Part shown: positions 11,718-24,404 of the stretch, one piece after another
Layout: each line of letters starts with the position of its first letter
Position numbering within the stretch: position 1 is the first letter of the stretch
Source of the DNA: Myrica gale
Lineage: Eukaryota; Streptophyta; Magnoliopsida; Fagales; Myricaceae
NCBI GenBank assembly: GCA_963930655.1
Contig: OZ005617.1
Location: forward strand, 8,682,501 to 8,746,500
Direction of reading: 5' to 3'
Length of the DNA: 64,000 bases
The notes under the pieces: generated by a model
Database searches by the model: none
Told to the model about the DNA's origin: nothing
What the model saw: only the letters and a program-made list of their open reading frames with translations
Made by a program: the position numbers and the translations under genes

Positions 11718-12390
11718 CAGAAAGGCTACAAACATAATTTCGCTTCCTACAATGCTCTCACTTATTGCTTGAACCGTAACAATCGATTCCGCGTCGCGGA
11801 TCAAGTGCTTGAGTTAATGGAATCTCAAGGAAAGCCACCTACAGAGAAGCAATTCAAAATATTAATCAGAATGCACTCAGATGCCAATAGGGGCCTTAGG
11901 GTTTACTACATTTATCAGAAAATGAAGAAATTTGGGGTGCAACGTAGGGTTTTTCTTTACAATAGGATTATCGATGCATTAGTAAAAGCAGGCCACCTAG
12001 ATTTAGGTTTATCTGTTTACAAGGACTTCAAGAATGATGACTTTGTTGAAGGGAGTGTTACTTTCATGATTTTGGATAAAGGGTTGTGTAAAGTTGGGTG
12101 AATCCAGGAAATGTTGGAGGTTTTGATGAGAATGAGGGTTAATTTGTGTACCCCGAACGTTTTTGCGTATATGGCTATGGTGAAGGTTTTGGTTTCGGAG
12201 GGGAATTTGGATGGGAGTTTGAGCTTTTGGGAAGAAATGAGGAGGGGCAAGGTGGAGCCTGATGTGATGGCATATGCGACTTTGGTTACAGGGTTGTGCA
12301 AAGGTGGGAGAGTGGAGACTAGTTATGAGTTCTGCGAGGAGATGAAGGAGAAGGGTTGTTTGATTGATAGACTGATATATCAGTCTTTGG
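11718..12390 (+). pseudogene. PPR protein fragment (At4g20740-like), captured by a MULE
   Basis: The reading frame starts inside a gene (QKGYKHNFASYNALTYCLNR) with no ATG of its own and continues through pentatricopeptide repeats: LELMESQGKPPTEKQFKILI, FLYNRIIDALVKAGHLDLGL, VFAYMAMVKVLVSEGNLDGS and VMAYATLVTGLCKGGRVETS. By memory of the family it resembles the intronless Arabidopsis PPR gene At4g20740. A TGA at 12099-12101 breaks the frame within KGLCKVG, after which the same frame continues (IQEMLEVLMRMRVNLC). The homology ends near 12390 at the MULE arm. Intact PPR proteins of this class are organellar RNA-binding proteins. This copy is a truncated, broken passenger and probably makes no functional protein. 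Confidence 0.85.
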
Positions 12391-12833
12391 GTTTATGTTC
12401 GTGGATTCAAAAACAGTGTGCTGCGACTCGAAACCAAGAGAAGATATGTTGTGTGTCGTTTAGCAAATGGGGCATTGAATTAACTTAAAGGGTAAACACT
12501 GTGTTTTGCTGAATGAGTTGTTGACGTGATAAAAGGATAACGTGTACAATATTTCCGTTAGATGTAGTGACGAAATATGAACGGAAGAACCATATCGTCA
12601 TACGGGTAACTTAAAGGGTAAACATTGTGTTTTGTTGAATGGGCTGTTGACGTAGCAAAATGATGACGTGTACAACATTTTCCGTTAGATGTAATGACGA
12701 AATATGAACGTAATGACCATATCATCATACGGGTAACAACTTAGTGACCAAAACGTAAAAAAGTAAATATAGTGACTATTTTGTCGTTAAGACCAAAATC
12801 TAGTGACTAAATTACTAGTTTTTCAAAAAATAA

Positions 12834-13504
12834 TGCAAAATGGGCGGCAATTGAATGTAGGGCTCTCTGACCCTGGTCATGTGAAGTTTTATTTTTATTT
12901 ATTTTTAATACATAAATTTTCACATTAAATTTTTATTTATATCTAAATAAAAATTCATTTACAATTTTACGTTTTAAAAATATCTGATTTTTTTAAATAT
13001 ATAACAATGAGGAAGATACATAAATTTTTTAATAATATTATTATTTAACCCCTAAACAAAAGAGAAATACTTGGTGCTCTTTGTGAGTTTTTGTCAAAGT
13101 CTTTTGTGAAGAATCTGATGGTTCAAGATTCATTTTAGAAGTGGACCCCCTGCTATATTTGGTTTTGTTTTGAAAATATGTTCTGTGTTTGTTTTTTTGG
13201 AGGTAGTGTAGATTCTCTTGGAATTGGTGAAAAATTTGTTAAAAGTTATTAGAATTTGTAAAAAGTTTGTTAAAAGTTGTTGGAAAGTGTAAAATGTTAT
13301 TGAGATCGGTAAAAATATATTGAAATTGATGAAAAATTGATTTTGATTTTTTTTAAAACGTTTTTAAGAACAAAACAAATATAGCCTATTATACTTTTAG
13401 AGATTCTGAATCGTCGTATTCTTTTCAAGAAAAACTTAAAAATAACCAAGAAAATACACCAATAATCTCTCTAACCAAAAACAGTTTGCTGCCAACCGGA
13501 TTAA
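12834..13504. other. AT-rich spacer upstream of SR45
   Basis: No coding signal. It includes a low-complexity run of GTAAAAAKTTKTTRAAAGTT words at about 13230-13340. Confidence 0.5.
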
Positions 13505-13679
13505 GGGTCCGTTTGTTATAAAAAATTTCACAAAATTTTATCCTCTCACAATAAAATATTACAATATAATATCTCTCTTCTATCAAACCATAATTTTTTA
13601 CTACAAAAAATATAAAAAATTACATTTCTCTTCATTTTTTCATTAAACATAATACCAAAAATTTTAACGACACAGACCC
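13505..13679. mobile_element. PIF/Harbinger-like MITE in the SR45 promoter
   Basis: The ends GGGTCCGTTTGT and CACAGACCC are inverted, with an AT-rich interior containing CACAATAAAATATTACAATA and a TCTCTTCATTTTTTCATTAAAC block shared with the other copies (57232-57402, reversed at 48057-48255). Flanking TAA at the left and AAG at the right do not match exactly. It ends 194 bp before the SR45 start codon. Confidence 0.55.
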
Positions 13680-13873
13680 AAGGTACGCTGCCAGCGGAAT
13701 TAATCCGGCTGGCTACGGGTCTTTTTTTTTTTAACCCAAAACGGAGAGTACAGCACGTAATCACATAAACGCCAAACGCTAGCCCTATTTCGGCAGAAAA
13801 AAAACTCCAGGGTTTACCTAGGGTCTCGTTCTCAAGCTCTCGCTCTAGCTCTAGCTTTTTGGGGGCCATAGCC
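13680..13873 (+). promoter_or_regulatory. SR45 proximal promoter / 5' UTR
   Basis: GC content rises just before the first exon. A pyrimidine-rich tract (CTCGTTCTCAAGCTCTCGCT and following, about 13825-13858), typical of plant 5' UTRs, lies directly upstream of ATG 13874. No TATA box could be assigned with confidence. Confidence 0.45.
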
Positions 13874-16800
13874 ATGGCGAAGAAGCCAAGCCGAGGCCGT
13901 CGCTCGCCGCCGTCTGGGTCATTGTCGGGGTCTTCCTCTCGTTCCCGGTCCTACTCGGGCTCGGACTCTCGTTCCAGCTCTCGTTCACGCTCCGTCTCTC
14001 GGTCCCCCTCGCGTTCCGCATCCCGTTCAAGAAGTTTCTCCTCGTCTTCCTCTCCGTCAAAGAGCGTCGGTTCTCGCAGCCCGAGCCCCCCTCCGTCGAA
14101 GAAAAGGTCATTTCCTCCATTACCCTTCTGCTTTTGATCTACAATTTTTTTTGGATGGACAATTTTTGCAATTAGCCAAGTTTAGCTTTCACAGTGTTTG
14201 CTGTTAAAAAATAACAGGATGGAGGCTAGGGTTCATTTTCTTTTTGTTTTTTTATAAAGGAAATTCTAGAAACTTGTTTCGTCTTCGATTACTGAGACGG
14301 TTTGGTTAGTTGGTCATAATTTGCATCCATTTCTTCGTTTATTCAAGGGACAGTGGTAATTGCACTTTTTTTTTGACTGCTGAGGACATGTTTGAACAGG
14401 CATACGAAGATTATATTTTTTGTGTTAGAGTTGAATATTTAAACTCTTGAGGGCAGACACCATAAGATTAAATGATTTTTGGGATAAAATCAAGTAATTG
14501 TGGGAAGCGGGTTTGGGATGACGTGGCATAACAATAACTGCAAAGTTTAAAAAGTGAGCGGTCAATTAGTGAGAGCAGAGATTGGATCGAACTTTAGATA
14601 GGTTTTGCCTGCAATTTACGGAATAGCGATAGTTTTGATATTATGACCATCATGCACTTCCCTATTCATTGGCAACACGTTGATATTTCCTGTGCACCTA
14701 AATAAACTTGCAACACTTTTTGCTCTAGAAAGCTTTGCTTATCTAAATCATAAGCCACACGCATCTTTGTTTATTTGGTTCTTTCATTTTGCGAATGATC
14801 TTCAGTCCTACGGAAGTAGCTAGGCAAGGTCGGTCTCCACCGCCGCCGTCTAAAAGAATATCTCCACCACGAAGGTGAAATTATTTCTGAACTTTTTAGT
14901 TTGATTAATTTAATATGCAGATTTGAATTTTGAAATGGGTATGCACTTGCTGAGTATAACTTGGGAACCATACTTCCATTTGATTGCATTCTAGCTTTTC
15001 AGGTTATCACAGAAAAAAAGGCATAGATTTGTTATAGACTTTTTAAGTAAATGAGACTGAAATCCGACATAATATGTAGATAAAAGGACAAGATGTGGAA
15101 TGCAACCATATTATTGGTGTGATGAAATTTGGTACAAATATAGGAATCTCCACTCAAAGCATATACCTGATCTTAGAGGAAAAAGTTGCTAATTTTTTTT
15201 TGGAAAATAGCTTACTTTTTGAGCCTAATCTTCCCGGCATTTTAATATAAATAATTTAACTCTTTTGAATACTTGATGAAAAAGGGAATATTTATTCTGC
15301 GGAATCAAAGTTCTAAATTTGATATGGGATGACTTGGTATTTCTTCGCTGATGTTCTTGTACAGGGATGTGTCTGTCTCTTTATTTCTATGATGAAATTT
15401 GCTCCAACCTACAATTCTATTGCATACTCAGCTGTGGAAAGACACTCTTCAATTTGAAATATTATATAAACGTCTTGGTCATTGTTATCCTGCAATTTAA
15501 TTGTCTACCAGCATCTCGTCTCCCTGAATCCCATTTTAGTATTCTTTGATATTATTTATATCTATGTGCCCTATGTTTTTGTCCCATTCTTTGTTTATTT
15601 TGGCCATGCCCCATTTGAACTCCCTAGCTCTATAGAGGTACAAATTAAACATTTTTATTTCGTTTTTATATGTTATGGTTGTTTGTATAGAATCTTGTAC
15701 CAGGTCAAGATCCTCAAAATCATGCCCTTTAAAGTCCCATTGTTACTTGCCCCTGCCCAAAAAAGAAAAGAAAAAACGCTACTTGCATAATTTGTGCATG
15801 TGTTAATATATGCATATTAATTTCAGGAAGGCTTCTCCTATTCGAGAGTCGCTTGTTCTTCACATCGATAAACTCAGCCGGAATGTGAATGAAGGCCATT
15901 TGAAAGAAATATTCAGTAAGTTGATTACCTATTTTAAATGTATTGCGATTTCCAACCTTGTGGTAGCTTAGCAGCTATATTTGTGTACCTATAGCTGTAT
16001 TATAGACTGCAAATAATTTCTGGCAGGGGTAATGGAATATCATCTGCCAGACCCTCAACTGCCCCACCCCCATCCCCTTAAAAAAAGAAAGAAAGAAAAA
16101 AACTACACTGCCCTTTCCTATTTAGGAGCTCCCCACCCATGCTAGTCCTGAGACCTCTATGCCTACAATCAAAGGCATCATCATCGATTGCTGAATTGTA
16201 GCCTTCACATTAAAATGAAGGCTTCAATAACTCTCAATCTTCTTTTTCTTGTCATTTTACTCTCTCTATATATATTATCCTGGCTTTAGGAAGTTATCGT
16301 GGAATTAGAATAATATCATAGTTGGTTTCAGAGTGGCATTGAACTCACATAAGTACAAGGTTCAGTTCGGATTGGTTCTCGGTGGCCTTCTGAAAGAAGT
16401 GTTGCTCGATAAGGATGAAAAGATAGTTTTGCATAATGGTTTTTCGGCAGCCATTTATCTTGACAATGAAAAATTACATTTTTGTTGAGAACGGTAGTTT
16501 TAAGACCAAATAGGTCAGCTATGGCATGGATAAGGCATTGCAGTTCTCAATGGCATAGTCCAATTTTATTAGTTGATGGAAGCTTGTCTTATCGTGTCTT
16601 GAACAGCTTTACTGTCTTTGACATAGGGTTTTATTCAAAATTATTTGTAGAAGAAATGGATTCTTTCCAGGATTTGCGACCTGTGGAGCTTGGGATTTTG
16701 TACCCATGTATGTGGTCTGTGTTTTGCCACAATAGTTGTGTGATAAAAAAAGTTTGGTTTCAGCATTATTTTTCAGATCCCATCTGTGTTTTCTGAAACT

Positions 16801-19800
16801 AAAGCTGTAATTTGTGTGTGAGTAATGTCTAGGTATAGGATATTTGTTTTCAGTTTCAATGATTAATGGATTTTATTCACACTTGTGTGTTATAGCTGTC
16901 TTGCTGGGGTGGTGAGAATCAAGTAAGGCAGATTTAGAAAGAGGAATAGCAGCTTAGGGTGGGTATATCAAGGGCAACTTACCTGACTGTGTTGGAAATC
17001 GCTTAAGGCACTAGAAATGGATCAGGATGCTGAGCAATTTTAACAAGAATGTAAGCAGATGGAAGAGAAGATTGTATAGGAAGAGAGGAAAAGAGGAAGG
17101 GAGGGGTTATTCGAGTAAAACTTAAACAGACTGAACTTAGACATTCAGTCACTACCAACAGAGCAGTGGTGAGATACATAGGAGAGTGAAGTATTCACTC
17201 TCTTTTTGTGAAAAGCATGATGGGGCATGAGCTTCTTCAGCTGCTAGCTAAGAAAGAGCTGTCTTTCCTTTCCATCAAGTGCTTCCTGGCAGAGCATCTT
17301 TCTTCTTAGTAGCTAGCACTCAACTTATGTAAACCTAGTAACTTTTAACAAATATTTGTAAAAATACTTGGCTAATACTTAAACTGGTGATCTGGAATAC
17401 ATTTCGATAGGGAGCCCGGTCTTGACTCTTCTATGTGGTAAAAAAGAGTATTAATTTGGTTGTTGACCATCTAAAAGGCAACGGGCTTTTTCTGCCACGC
17501 ATGGATGAGTAATTTATGTAAGGGATGCCTTTTATCTATCAGCGTTAAGGACTCTTTTAAGATGGTGTTCATTTGTTAACATTTTAAACGGTGATTTTGA
17601 AACTGCTGACATGTGCTTTTGTGTGCTGTAGATAACTTTGGTGAAGTGGTAAATGTCGAACTGGCAATGGATCGCATTGTAAGTTCATTGTAGATGTCCC
17701 ATTATGGTTTTTTAGGCCTTTTTTTGCTCTTAGAGTAATTTAGCTTGTTTCATGTTTGAAGGTCAACCTCCCGAAAGGATATGGATATGTGGAGTTCAAG
17801 ACAAGAGTAGATGCTGAAAAGGCACAATTATACATGGATGGTGTAGGTGTTATGGCAATGTTGTGTGGAATTTGTTGTGATAATAGGAATTGTTTTGTGG
17901 AAACTGATTTTTTCAATTGACTAAATGCAGGCCCAAATTGATGGTAATGTTGTCCAAGCAAGGTTCACGTTACCTCCACGACAGAAGGTGTCTCCACCCA
18001 TAAAAACCATTGCCAATGCTTCAAAGAGAGATGTTCCTAAAACTGATGGCGTGAGTGCTGATGGTGAGAAGGATGGACCCAAGCGACAGAGAGATCGTAT
18101 GCCCCTTGCACTAGGTTCATTGAGTGTGCATGATACATTATTTTGGCTGTGTTTTCTAATTGTGCTTTCTGTGATAATGTTAGCTTCTCCCCCTCGGAAG
18201 CCCGCTGTCTCACCCCGAAGAAGATCTCCTGTTGCTCGAAGGGGTGGATCCCCTAGACGTCGTGCAGATTCTCCTATCCGTCGTCGTGGGGATTCTCCTG
18301 TTCGTCGTCGAGTAGAGTCTCCGTATCGTCGTGGTGATACACCTCCGAGGAGAAGGCCTACATCTCCTGGAAGAGGTCGTTCCCCATCTCCACCAAGGCG
18401 CAATAGGTCTCCTCCAAGGTTCACTACAAATTACTACTTTGCTTGTTTAATTTTTAAATTGAATTTGATAGCATTCAACTGATATCTGGATATGACCTCT
18501 CCCAGAAGGATGCGTGGCAGTCCTGTTCGCAGACGTTCTCCACTTCCTCCAAGGCGCCGGTAATCGCGCTTATAAATTGTATTTAAAGTATTTTTTGAGT
18601 GATAGCAGTGCTTGCACAGGTTACATAATGAAAATAAGATAATGAAATCTGTAATTGATAGAACTCTTTCTTGTAATTTACAGGCTGGGAGTTTATTTTG
18701 TACCTCCATCTTGACAATAGCATCGATTTTCTCTTGATGCTAGTGAATTGCTAATTACACTAAACTATAAAAACTAAAGACGAGAAAGATTGACAGCCAA
18801 ACCCACGCTCATACTATTCTTCAGGCAATAGTAGTAGAAATTAAGTGTATGTTGCTGTAGTCCAATCCATGTATTACCTTGCTGATTTATCATGATGGAT
18901 ATTTTGGTAATGGGTGATTTCTTCTGCCAAGCACTATAATACACATCTCACTCCAATATGGAATCTGATCCATTATGTCACCTTCACTTGTTTACAGGTG
19001 AAGGAGATGCCATTTAAACCATAAGCCTACATCTATTTAATGTAAATGATATTGAGCAGTGCTAAATGTTCTATTAAAAGAGATGTTTTAGTTGCCAGGA
19101 GTTCCAACTGTTTTCTGGGGAAGTGTAGAGTGCCTGAAGTTCAATACTTTTGAAAACATTGAAAAACATGGATATATAGATCGATGGGAGGGTAGGTAAA
19201 TACCTAGAAAGAGTGTACGGTCAAAAATATATTAGTCATCTTTTAGATAAAAGCTTTTCCTGACCTAAATATATCTTTTTTTTGTAAGATAGTAAGATAT
19301 ATGTAGATTCCAAAGATGGGCCAGGTCATATGGAACTTAGTTTTTCATATTGAGGGTACTTTCCTGATGATAATTGCTTTGTAGATGCTTGTCCATGCCT
19401 TCATCTCTGATACCTTTATGCACACCAACAGAGGTGTCAACCCATACTCAGAAGAAAGTGAAGAAGTACACGAACATTTTGGCTTCTTTTAGATGATGTT
19501 TTGTCAACTAGTTATTTTTATTGTCTTTGTGCCCTGGAGAACTCTTCTAATTTGAGCTTAGGGTAGGGTTTTATTTATTTTTTAAGTTATGGGAAAATCG
19601 GGCAGCACTCTATGAATTGCAGTTGACTATTAATAATATTCCCCTCCCTATTGGCTTTTCTTTGTCATTGAGCTCTGTAGGGTTTTATTCCTACAATCAT
19701 AATGCACATAAACATCAGTGTTATATATTTATTTTCTTGTATTTTGAAAACATCTGATTTTGTTCAGTACACCTCCGAGACGAGCTCGTAGTCCTCCTAG

Positions 19801-22800
19801 AAGATCTCCTATTGGTCGGAGACGTAGTCGCTCTCCTATTCGCAGGCCAGCCAACTCACGTTCACGATCAGTCTCCCCACGGAGGTAACTTTTATCGAGA
19901 TACCCTAATTCTTAGAGTTCTAAGAGTGAGTGGGTGGTTTCCTAGCTTCTAAATCAGAGCTTGCCTCATTATAGTAGGATACAGATAAGTTTTATGACAT
20001 AATTTTGGGTTCTTAAATCGTGGAGCTCTAATGGATCTTAACAAATTACTGCATTTGGGTGCATGAGCAAATAGTGGAGATGTGTCCTTGTACTGTATTA
20101 TCACCAGTTTGAGTGTCTTTGAGTAGGAAATTTATTCCAGCCTTCTATAAGGTAAAAAAGCTGAGTGTATGGGATAGTGGCCAATCTTATTTTGTCGTCA
20201 GACAATTCCGGTGTTTCTTTTTAACATCTAGGCTCCTGTCCTGAATTTAGTGTCAAATTTTCTAAGATTTGCATGTCTTTTGTTTTTATGATGCTATGCT
20301 GATTTTTATATCTTACATAAAGGCCTCTCTAGGTGCTGAAGTGGAGAGTAGATTATTTGAACTCCAACTCGCTCTTTATTCTATAACTGAATATGTATGA
20401 TACATAGTTGTTGTAGAGTATTGCAAAGTACTGTTGCGCCCCCTGTAGGATATATTGCGCTCTTCCAGTTTTTATTTACTTAAACATGTCTTTTAATGTT
20501 GTGTTATCTAAAACAGAGGTCGAGCACCAGTGACAAGACGTAGGAGGTCATCATCCTACTCTGAATCACCTAGTCCACGCAAGGTTTGTGTCTGTTAGTT
20601 TTAGTTTGAAATAGTATATATATTACTAAATATTAGACACAGCCTCATACTTTCTAACTATAACAGGGTGCCCGGAGATCAAGGAGTCGTAGTCCAAGAA
20701 GGTAATTTCTCTCCATTGAATGTTACTTTTATCTCCATCTGAATAGTTTTGCATGAATTTTGTTTGAATGGAAATTTCTTTACCCTTTTCATGTTGTGTT
20801 TGTTGTCTCATGTATGTAAATTTTTTTTCCATCTTGTTGAATCTGATTTCATATTGATTCATTTCTTATGAACTTCGATACACGACTTTTGAATATTTTC
20901 CATCTGGTTGTATGTCCAAGATAAAATTCTGGAGTGTCATCATTCTTTTAAGAGAAATTTACAAAACTTACTGGGTTTTAAAAAATTTCAAAACGCTCAC
21001 TGAATTTGTTATTTTGGTATCAAAACTCAATGGACCCAACGCCATTAGACCTGTTTAACGGAAAATTCATCTCGTCAAATCACAATGTGACACTTGTAAT
21101 TAAATAAATACAAAATAAATCTAAAATTAATAAAAAACGTAATTAAAAAAAAAATACAAATAACTCACTAAGTTTTAGCACCTTTTTAAAAACTCACTGG
21201 GTCATAAAAAATTTCAAAAAGCTCATTGGGTGTCATTTTGATATCAAAATTCATTAGACCCAACGCCGTTAGACCTGTTTAACGGAAAATCCATCTCGTT
21301 CAATCACAATGTGACACGTATCATTAAATAAAAAATATATATTTTTAAATAAAAATAAAAATAAAAATAAATTAATAAAAAATATAATTAATTTTATTTT
21401 TACTTGGACCCCGATCCTTTCACGTGGAGTGCTGGAAATTTTTTTAAAAAATAAAAAATAAATCTAAATAAAATTATTTAAATAAAAAGAATTTACAAAT
21501 CACTCACTAAGTTTTAGCACCTTTTTAAAAACTCAATTATTTTTTAAAAAAATTTAAAAAAGCTCATTAGGTTTGTCATTCTGATATCAAAACTCATTGG
21601 ACCCAACGTCGTTAGACCTGTTTAACGAAAAATTCATCTCGTTCAATCACAATGTGACACGTATCATTAAATAAATGGAAAATATATTTTTTAAAATAAA
21701 AAAACATAATTAATTTCACGATAGTGGGGGAATCTCCCTCCTTTGGTCTGGCCGGCCAATAGGAGGGCTTTAACACCTCGGGCGGTGGTCTGGGTCGGGG
21801 TTGGGGGACCTCCCGACCGCCTAAGAGTTTGGGTGGAGGGGGGATTTCTCCACCCTCCGCTGGCCGCCCATAATTGGGGGCCAGGGGTGGACAGGGGAGA
21901 TCCACCTCCCCCGGCGGCAATAGATTCCCCCTCCACCATGAAAGGATCTGGGCTCCCTGATCTTTTTTTAAACAAAAAAATAAAATAAAATAAATTATGT
22001 TTTTTTTATTGATTTTAGATTTATTTATTATTTATTTTAATGACGTGTCACATTGTGATTGGACGAGATGTATTTTTCGTTAAACAGGTCTAACGTCATT
22101 AGGTCCAATGAGTTTTGATACTTAAATGACAAACTCAGTGAGCGTTTTGAAATTGTTTAAAACCTAATGTTTTTTAAAAAGACGCTAAAACTTAAGTGTT
22201 ATTTGTAATTTTTTTTAATTACATTTTTTTATTAAATTTATTTAATGACACGTGTCACATTGTGATTGGACGAGATGAATTTTCCGTTAAACAGGTCTAA
22301 AGGCGTTGAGTCCAATGAGCTTTGATATCAAAATGTCAAACCCAGTAACCTAATGTTTTTTAAAAAGGCGCTTAAACTTAGTGTTATTTGTAATTTTTTT
22401 TAATTATGTTTTTTATTAAATTAAATTTATTTAATGACTCGTGTCACATTGTGATTGGACGAGATGTATTTTCCGTTAAACAGGTCTAACGGTGTTGGGT
22501 CCAATGAGTTTTGATATCAAAATGACAAACCCAGTAACCGTTTTGAAATTTTTTAAAACTCAATGAGTTTTTTAAAAAAGTGCTAAAACTTAGTGAGTTA
22601 TTTGTAAATTTCCCTTCTTTTAAATGTCTTACTTTGGTGGGAGTGGAAGAGAGATCTTGCAAGATGATTTTCCTTTTATTTTCACGTGATTCGTACCTTA
22701 GTTTTCTAAGGACACTTTAGTTGAGATGGAGGTAGTGGTTTTGGTAGTCTAATTTGTCGATATGTGCTTGGAGAAGTAACTAAGTGGAGGTTTCTATCAT

Positions 22801-24404
22801 GCCTTGAATTCTACATGGAGTGGGAGAGAAGACCGAATTTGAAATGAGCTCTTTAAGGGCCAAGTCTCACATGAAGATTTGGGACTTGTTTGAACCCCAA
22901 ATAATTGGCCCCAATTATTTGGGGTTAATATTAAAAAAATTATCAATTTTTTTTATTATAATATTTATTAAAAATCTTCTCTCTCCACTTTTTCACCAAC
23001 TCCCATAACTTTTCACAACAAGCAATAATATTTCACAAACCCCAATACCAAAATTTCCACACTCAAACAATACCTAGGTGGAACTAGATCTTAGAATGAT
23101 TATAAGGAGTTTCAAAAGCAACCTTGACTAGTTCTTTCAAAGTCAAACCGTAGATTTGCTAGTGTTTCCTTGGGGCATTAAAGATGGTATCAAAGAAAGT
23201 TTAGTAACTACCGAGGAGGCTTGGCGGCCTTGACGAGGATGTCAAGGGTATAAAAGGGAGACAATGGTACCCCAAATTCCTCTTGGAGTGTGAAAGAGGA
23301 AGGAATGAAGAATGAGCTATAAAGAGCCAAATATCACATTGAGATCTCATTAGGTGGAACTTAGCTTGATAATGGTTCCAAGGAACTTTAAAAGCAATCG
23401 AGAGTAGTCTTTTTGAAGTCAATTGTCTATTTGGCTAGCTATTTCTGAAGTGTAACAGTTCCAGATACATAAGAGTACGTAGTAATGTTTGCAGAATCCA
23501 ATAACATAGACAATATTTGATAAAAGAGCCAAGTAGAATCTTTTTACCATGGAAAAGGTAGTTTTGAAATTCAGTGAAATAAACAAACAGAGGAAATAGT
23601 AGGCAAGCAGGCATACTAAAAATTTGTTGGTGGTACAGTAAATAAAATATCAACCCCCTCCCATAAAGAAAAAACAAAAAAAAGTCTTAGAAAAATTAGG
23701 AAGAAGAGGAAAAAATCCCTTTCTTCTTTCTGTTCCTGTTTGTAACCTTGAATGCTTTAGTCATAAGGTCCGTTCCACTGTTTTTTGTGCCACCACCATC
23801 CTTTATTCGACAACACTTCTGTATATCTGGAACTGGTGGTTGGTTAGGATTGGTGCTCCATAATCTGTCAGGTTTTTTTTTATTCCTTTTGTTTTTTATG
23901 TATATATTGAACCGGTTTTTGTCTTAAAGTGGCATCATTATTATATTGAGTCTTTTATAGCTTTCGCTCAAGAATATATTTCTGCCACCAAAGGTAGTGA
24001 AAAATAATATGGTGTGATTTTGTTTTCAAGTTTCCATGAAATTGATTGTTTCTTTGCCTATCTTGGTGTATTTGAAAGTAGCCACTTCAGTTATTGCTGA
24101 AACGAGATCCTAGGTCGGCATCATTTTTAGTGAATATTCCACATCAATAGAACTAAGAAGTATCATAAGTGGGTTGCCATTGACAGTCTCAAAGTTACGG
24201 TTTGTTTTATAGATCATATTAAATGTTTTCTTAAGCTGAATGTAACCTCCATTTGGGAATGCTATTGGCAGCTTTAGATATTTGATTCGTTCATACATTT
24301 AGTTTAGTTTGATTTGAAGTCGCTAAATATGCAGGCCTATGAAAGAACGAAGCACTAGCAACAGCAGCCTTAGTAGTTCACCAGTGCCGCCTCGTAAACC
24401 ATAG
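13874..24404 (+). CDS. SR45: Serine/arginine-rich splicing factor SR45
   Basis: Complete gene for a 420-residue RS1-RRM-RS2 protein, close in length to the 414-residue Arabidopsis SR45, an RNPS1-like nuclear splicing activator tied to the exon-junction complex. Exons: 13874-14106, 14806-14874, 15827-15915, 17632-17678, 17762-17842, 17931-18096, 18184-18418, 18506-18559, 19768-19884, 20517-20583, 20667-20701, 24335-24404. All introns are GT..AG and all phases join in frame. Residues 1-100 are the first RS domain (SRSRSYSGSDSRSSSRSRS). Residues 109-186 are the RRM, with RNP2 LVLHIDKL and RNP1 KGYGYVEF. From about 222 onward is RS2 (SPRRRSPVARRGGSPRRR and repeats), ending SPVPPRKP. The start is the ATG in GCCATGGCG. 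Intron 11 (3.6 kb) holds a MULE, a duplicated segment and a MITE. The stop codon is fused to a splice-donor-like TAGGTAAGC, hinting at a 3' UTR intron. Confidence 0.95.
20952..22614. mobile_element. MULE-type element in SR45 intron 11, perfect 9 bp target duplication
   Basis: TTCTTTTAA is duplicated exactly at 20943-20951 and 22615-22623. The termini are GAGAAATTTACAAA and TTTGTAAATTTCCC. The arms are compound: a block of about 190 bp (ACTCACTAAGTTTTAGC, CATTAGACCTGTTTAACGG, ATCTCGTTCAATCACAATG) occurs three times on the left (20960, 21150, 21490) and three times inverted on the right (22035, 22230, 22420). The centre, 21720-21960, is strikingly GC-rich and imperfectly palindromic. No transposase is present. 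Open frames in the core exist only because GC-rich sequence lacks stops. Confidence 0.85.
22760..23470. repeat. Diverged tandem duplication in SR45 intron 11
   Basis: The order GGAGTGKGARAGA, GAATTTGAAATGAGCTC/GAATGAAGAATGAGCTA, AAAGRGCCAARTMTCACAT and TAGGTGGAACTWG then TCAAAAGCAACC/TTAAAAGCAATC occurs at 22815-23130 and again at 23280-23420. The first copy is interrupted by the MITE at 22881-23074. Confidence 0.55.
22881..23074. mobile_element. PIF/Harbinger-like MITE in SR45 intron 11
   Basis: The left end GGGACTTGTTTGAACCCC is inverted relative to the right end CACTCAAACAATACC. The interior TTATTATAATATTTATTAAA and CTCCACTTTTTCACCAACTCC blocks are shared with 55481-55680. The second copy of the host duplication (23320-23350) lacks it, as an empty site would. 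Confidence 0.6.

Larger units (their letters stand above)
10593..12824. mobile_element. Pack-MULE carrying a PPR gene fragment
   Basis: The terminal inverted repeats are about 330-400 bp. The left arm starts GAGAAATTGACAATTTGGTC and the right arm ends TAGTGACTAAATTACTAG then TTTTTC. Internal pairs include TTTCGTCACTACATCTAACG / CGTTAGATGTAGTGACGAAA and TCTTCTCTTGGTTTCGA / TCGAAACCAAGAGAAGA. Flanks 10584-10592 (nine A) and 12825-12833 (AAAAAATAA) match at 8 of 9 positions, a plausible 9 bp duplication. Between the arms lie a hAT insertion (10970-11682) and a PPR gene fragment (11718-12390). The right arm carries an extra partial copy of its own sequence (12485-12600 and 12601-12730). No transposase is present, so it is non-autonomous. 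Confidence 0.8.

Noticed and set aside
13859-13873. Upstream TTG start extending the SR45 frame by five codons
   Set aside because: The ATG at 13874 in GCCATGGCG context gives the conserved MAKP/MAKK start; non-ATG initiation is not supported.
21691-21988. Overlapping open frames of 80-100 codons on both strands
   Set aside because: They exist because the MULE core is GC-rich and low in stop codons; the proline/glycine-rich translations match no family.
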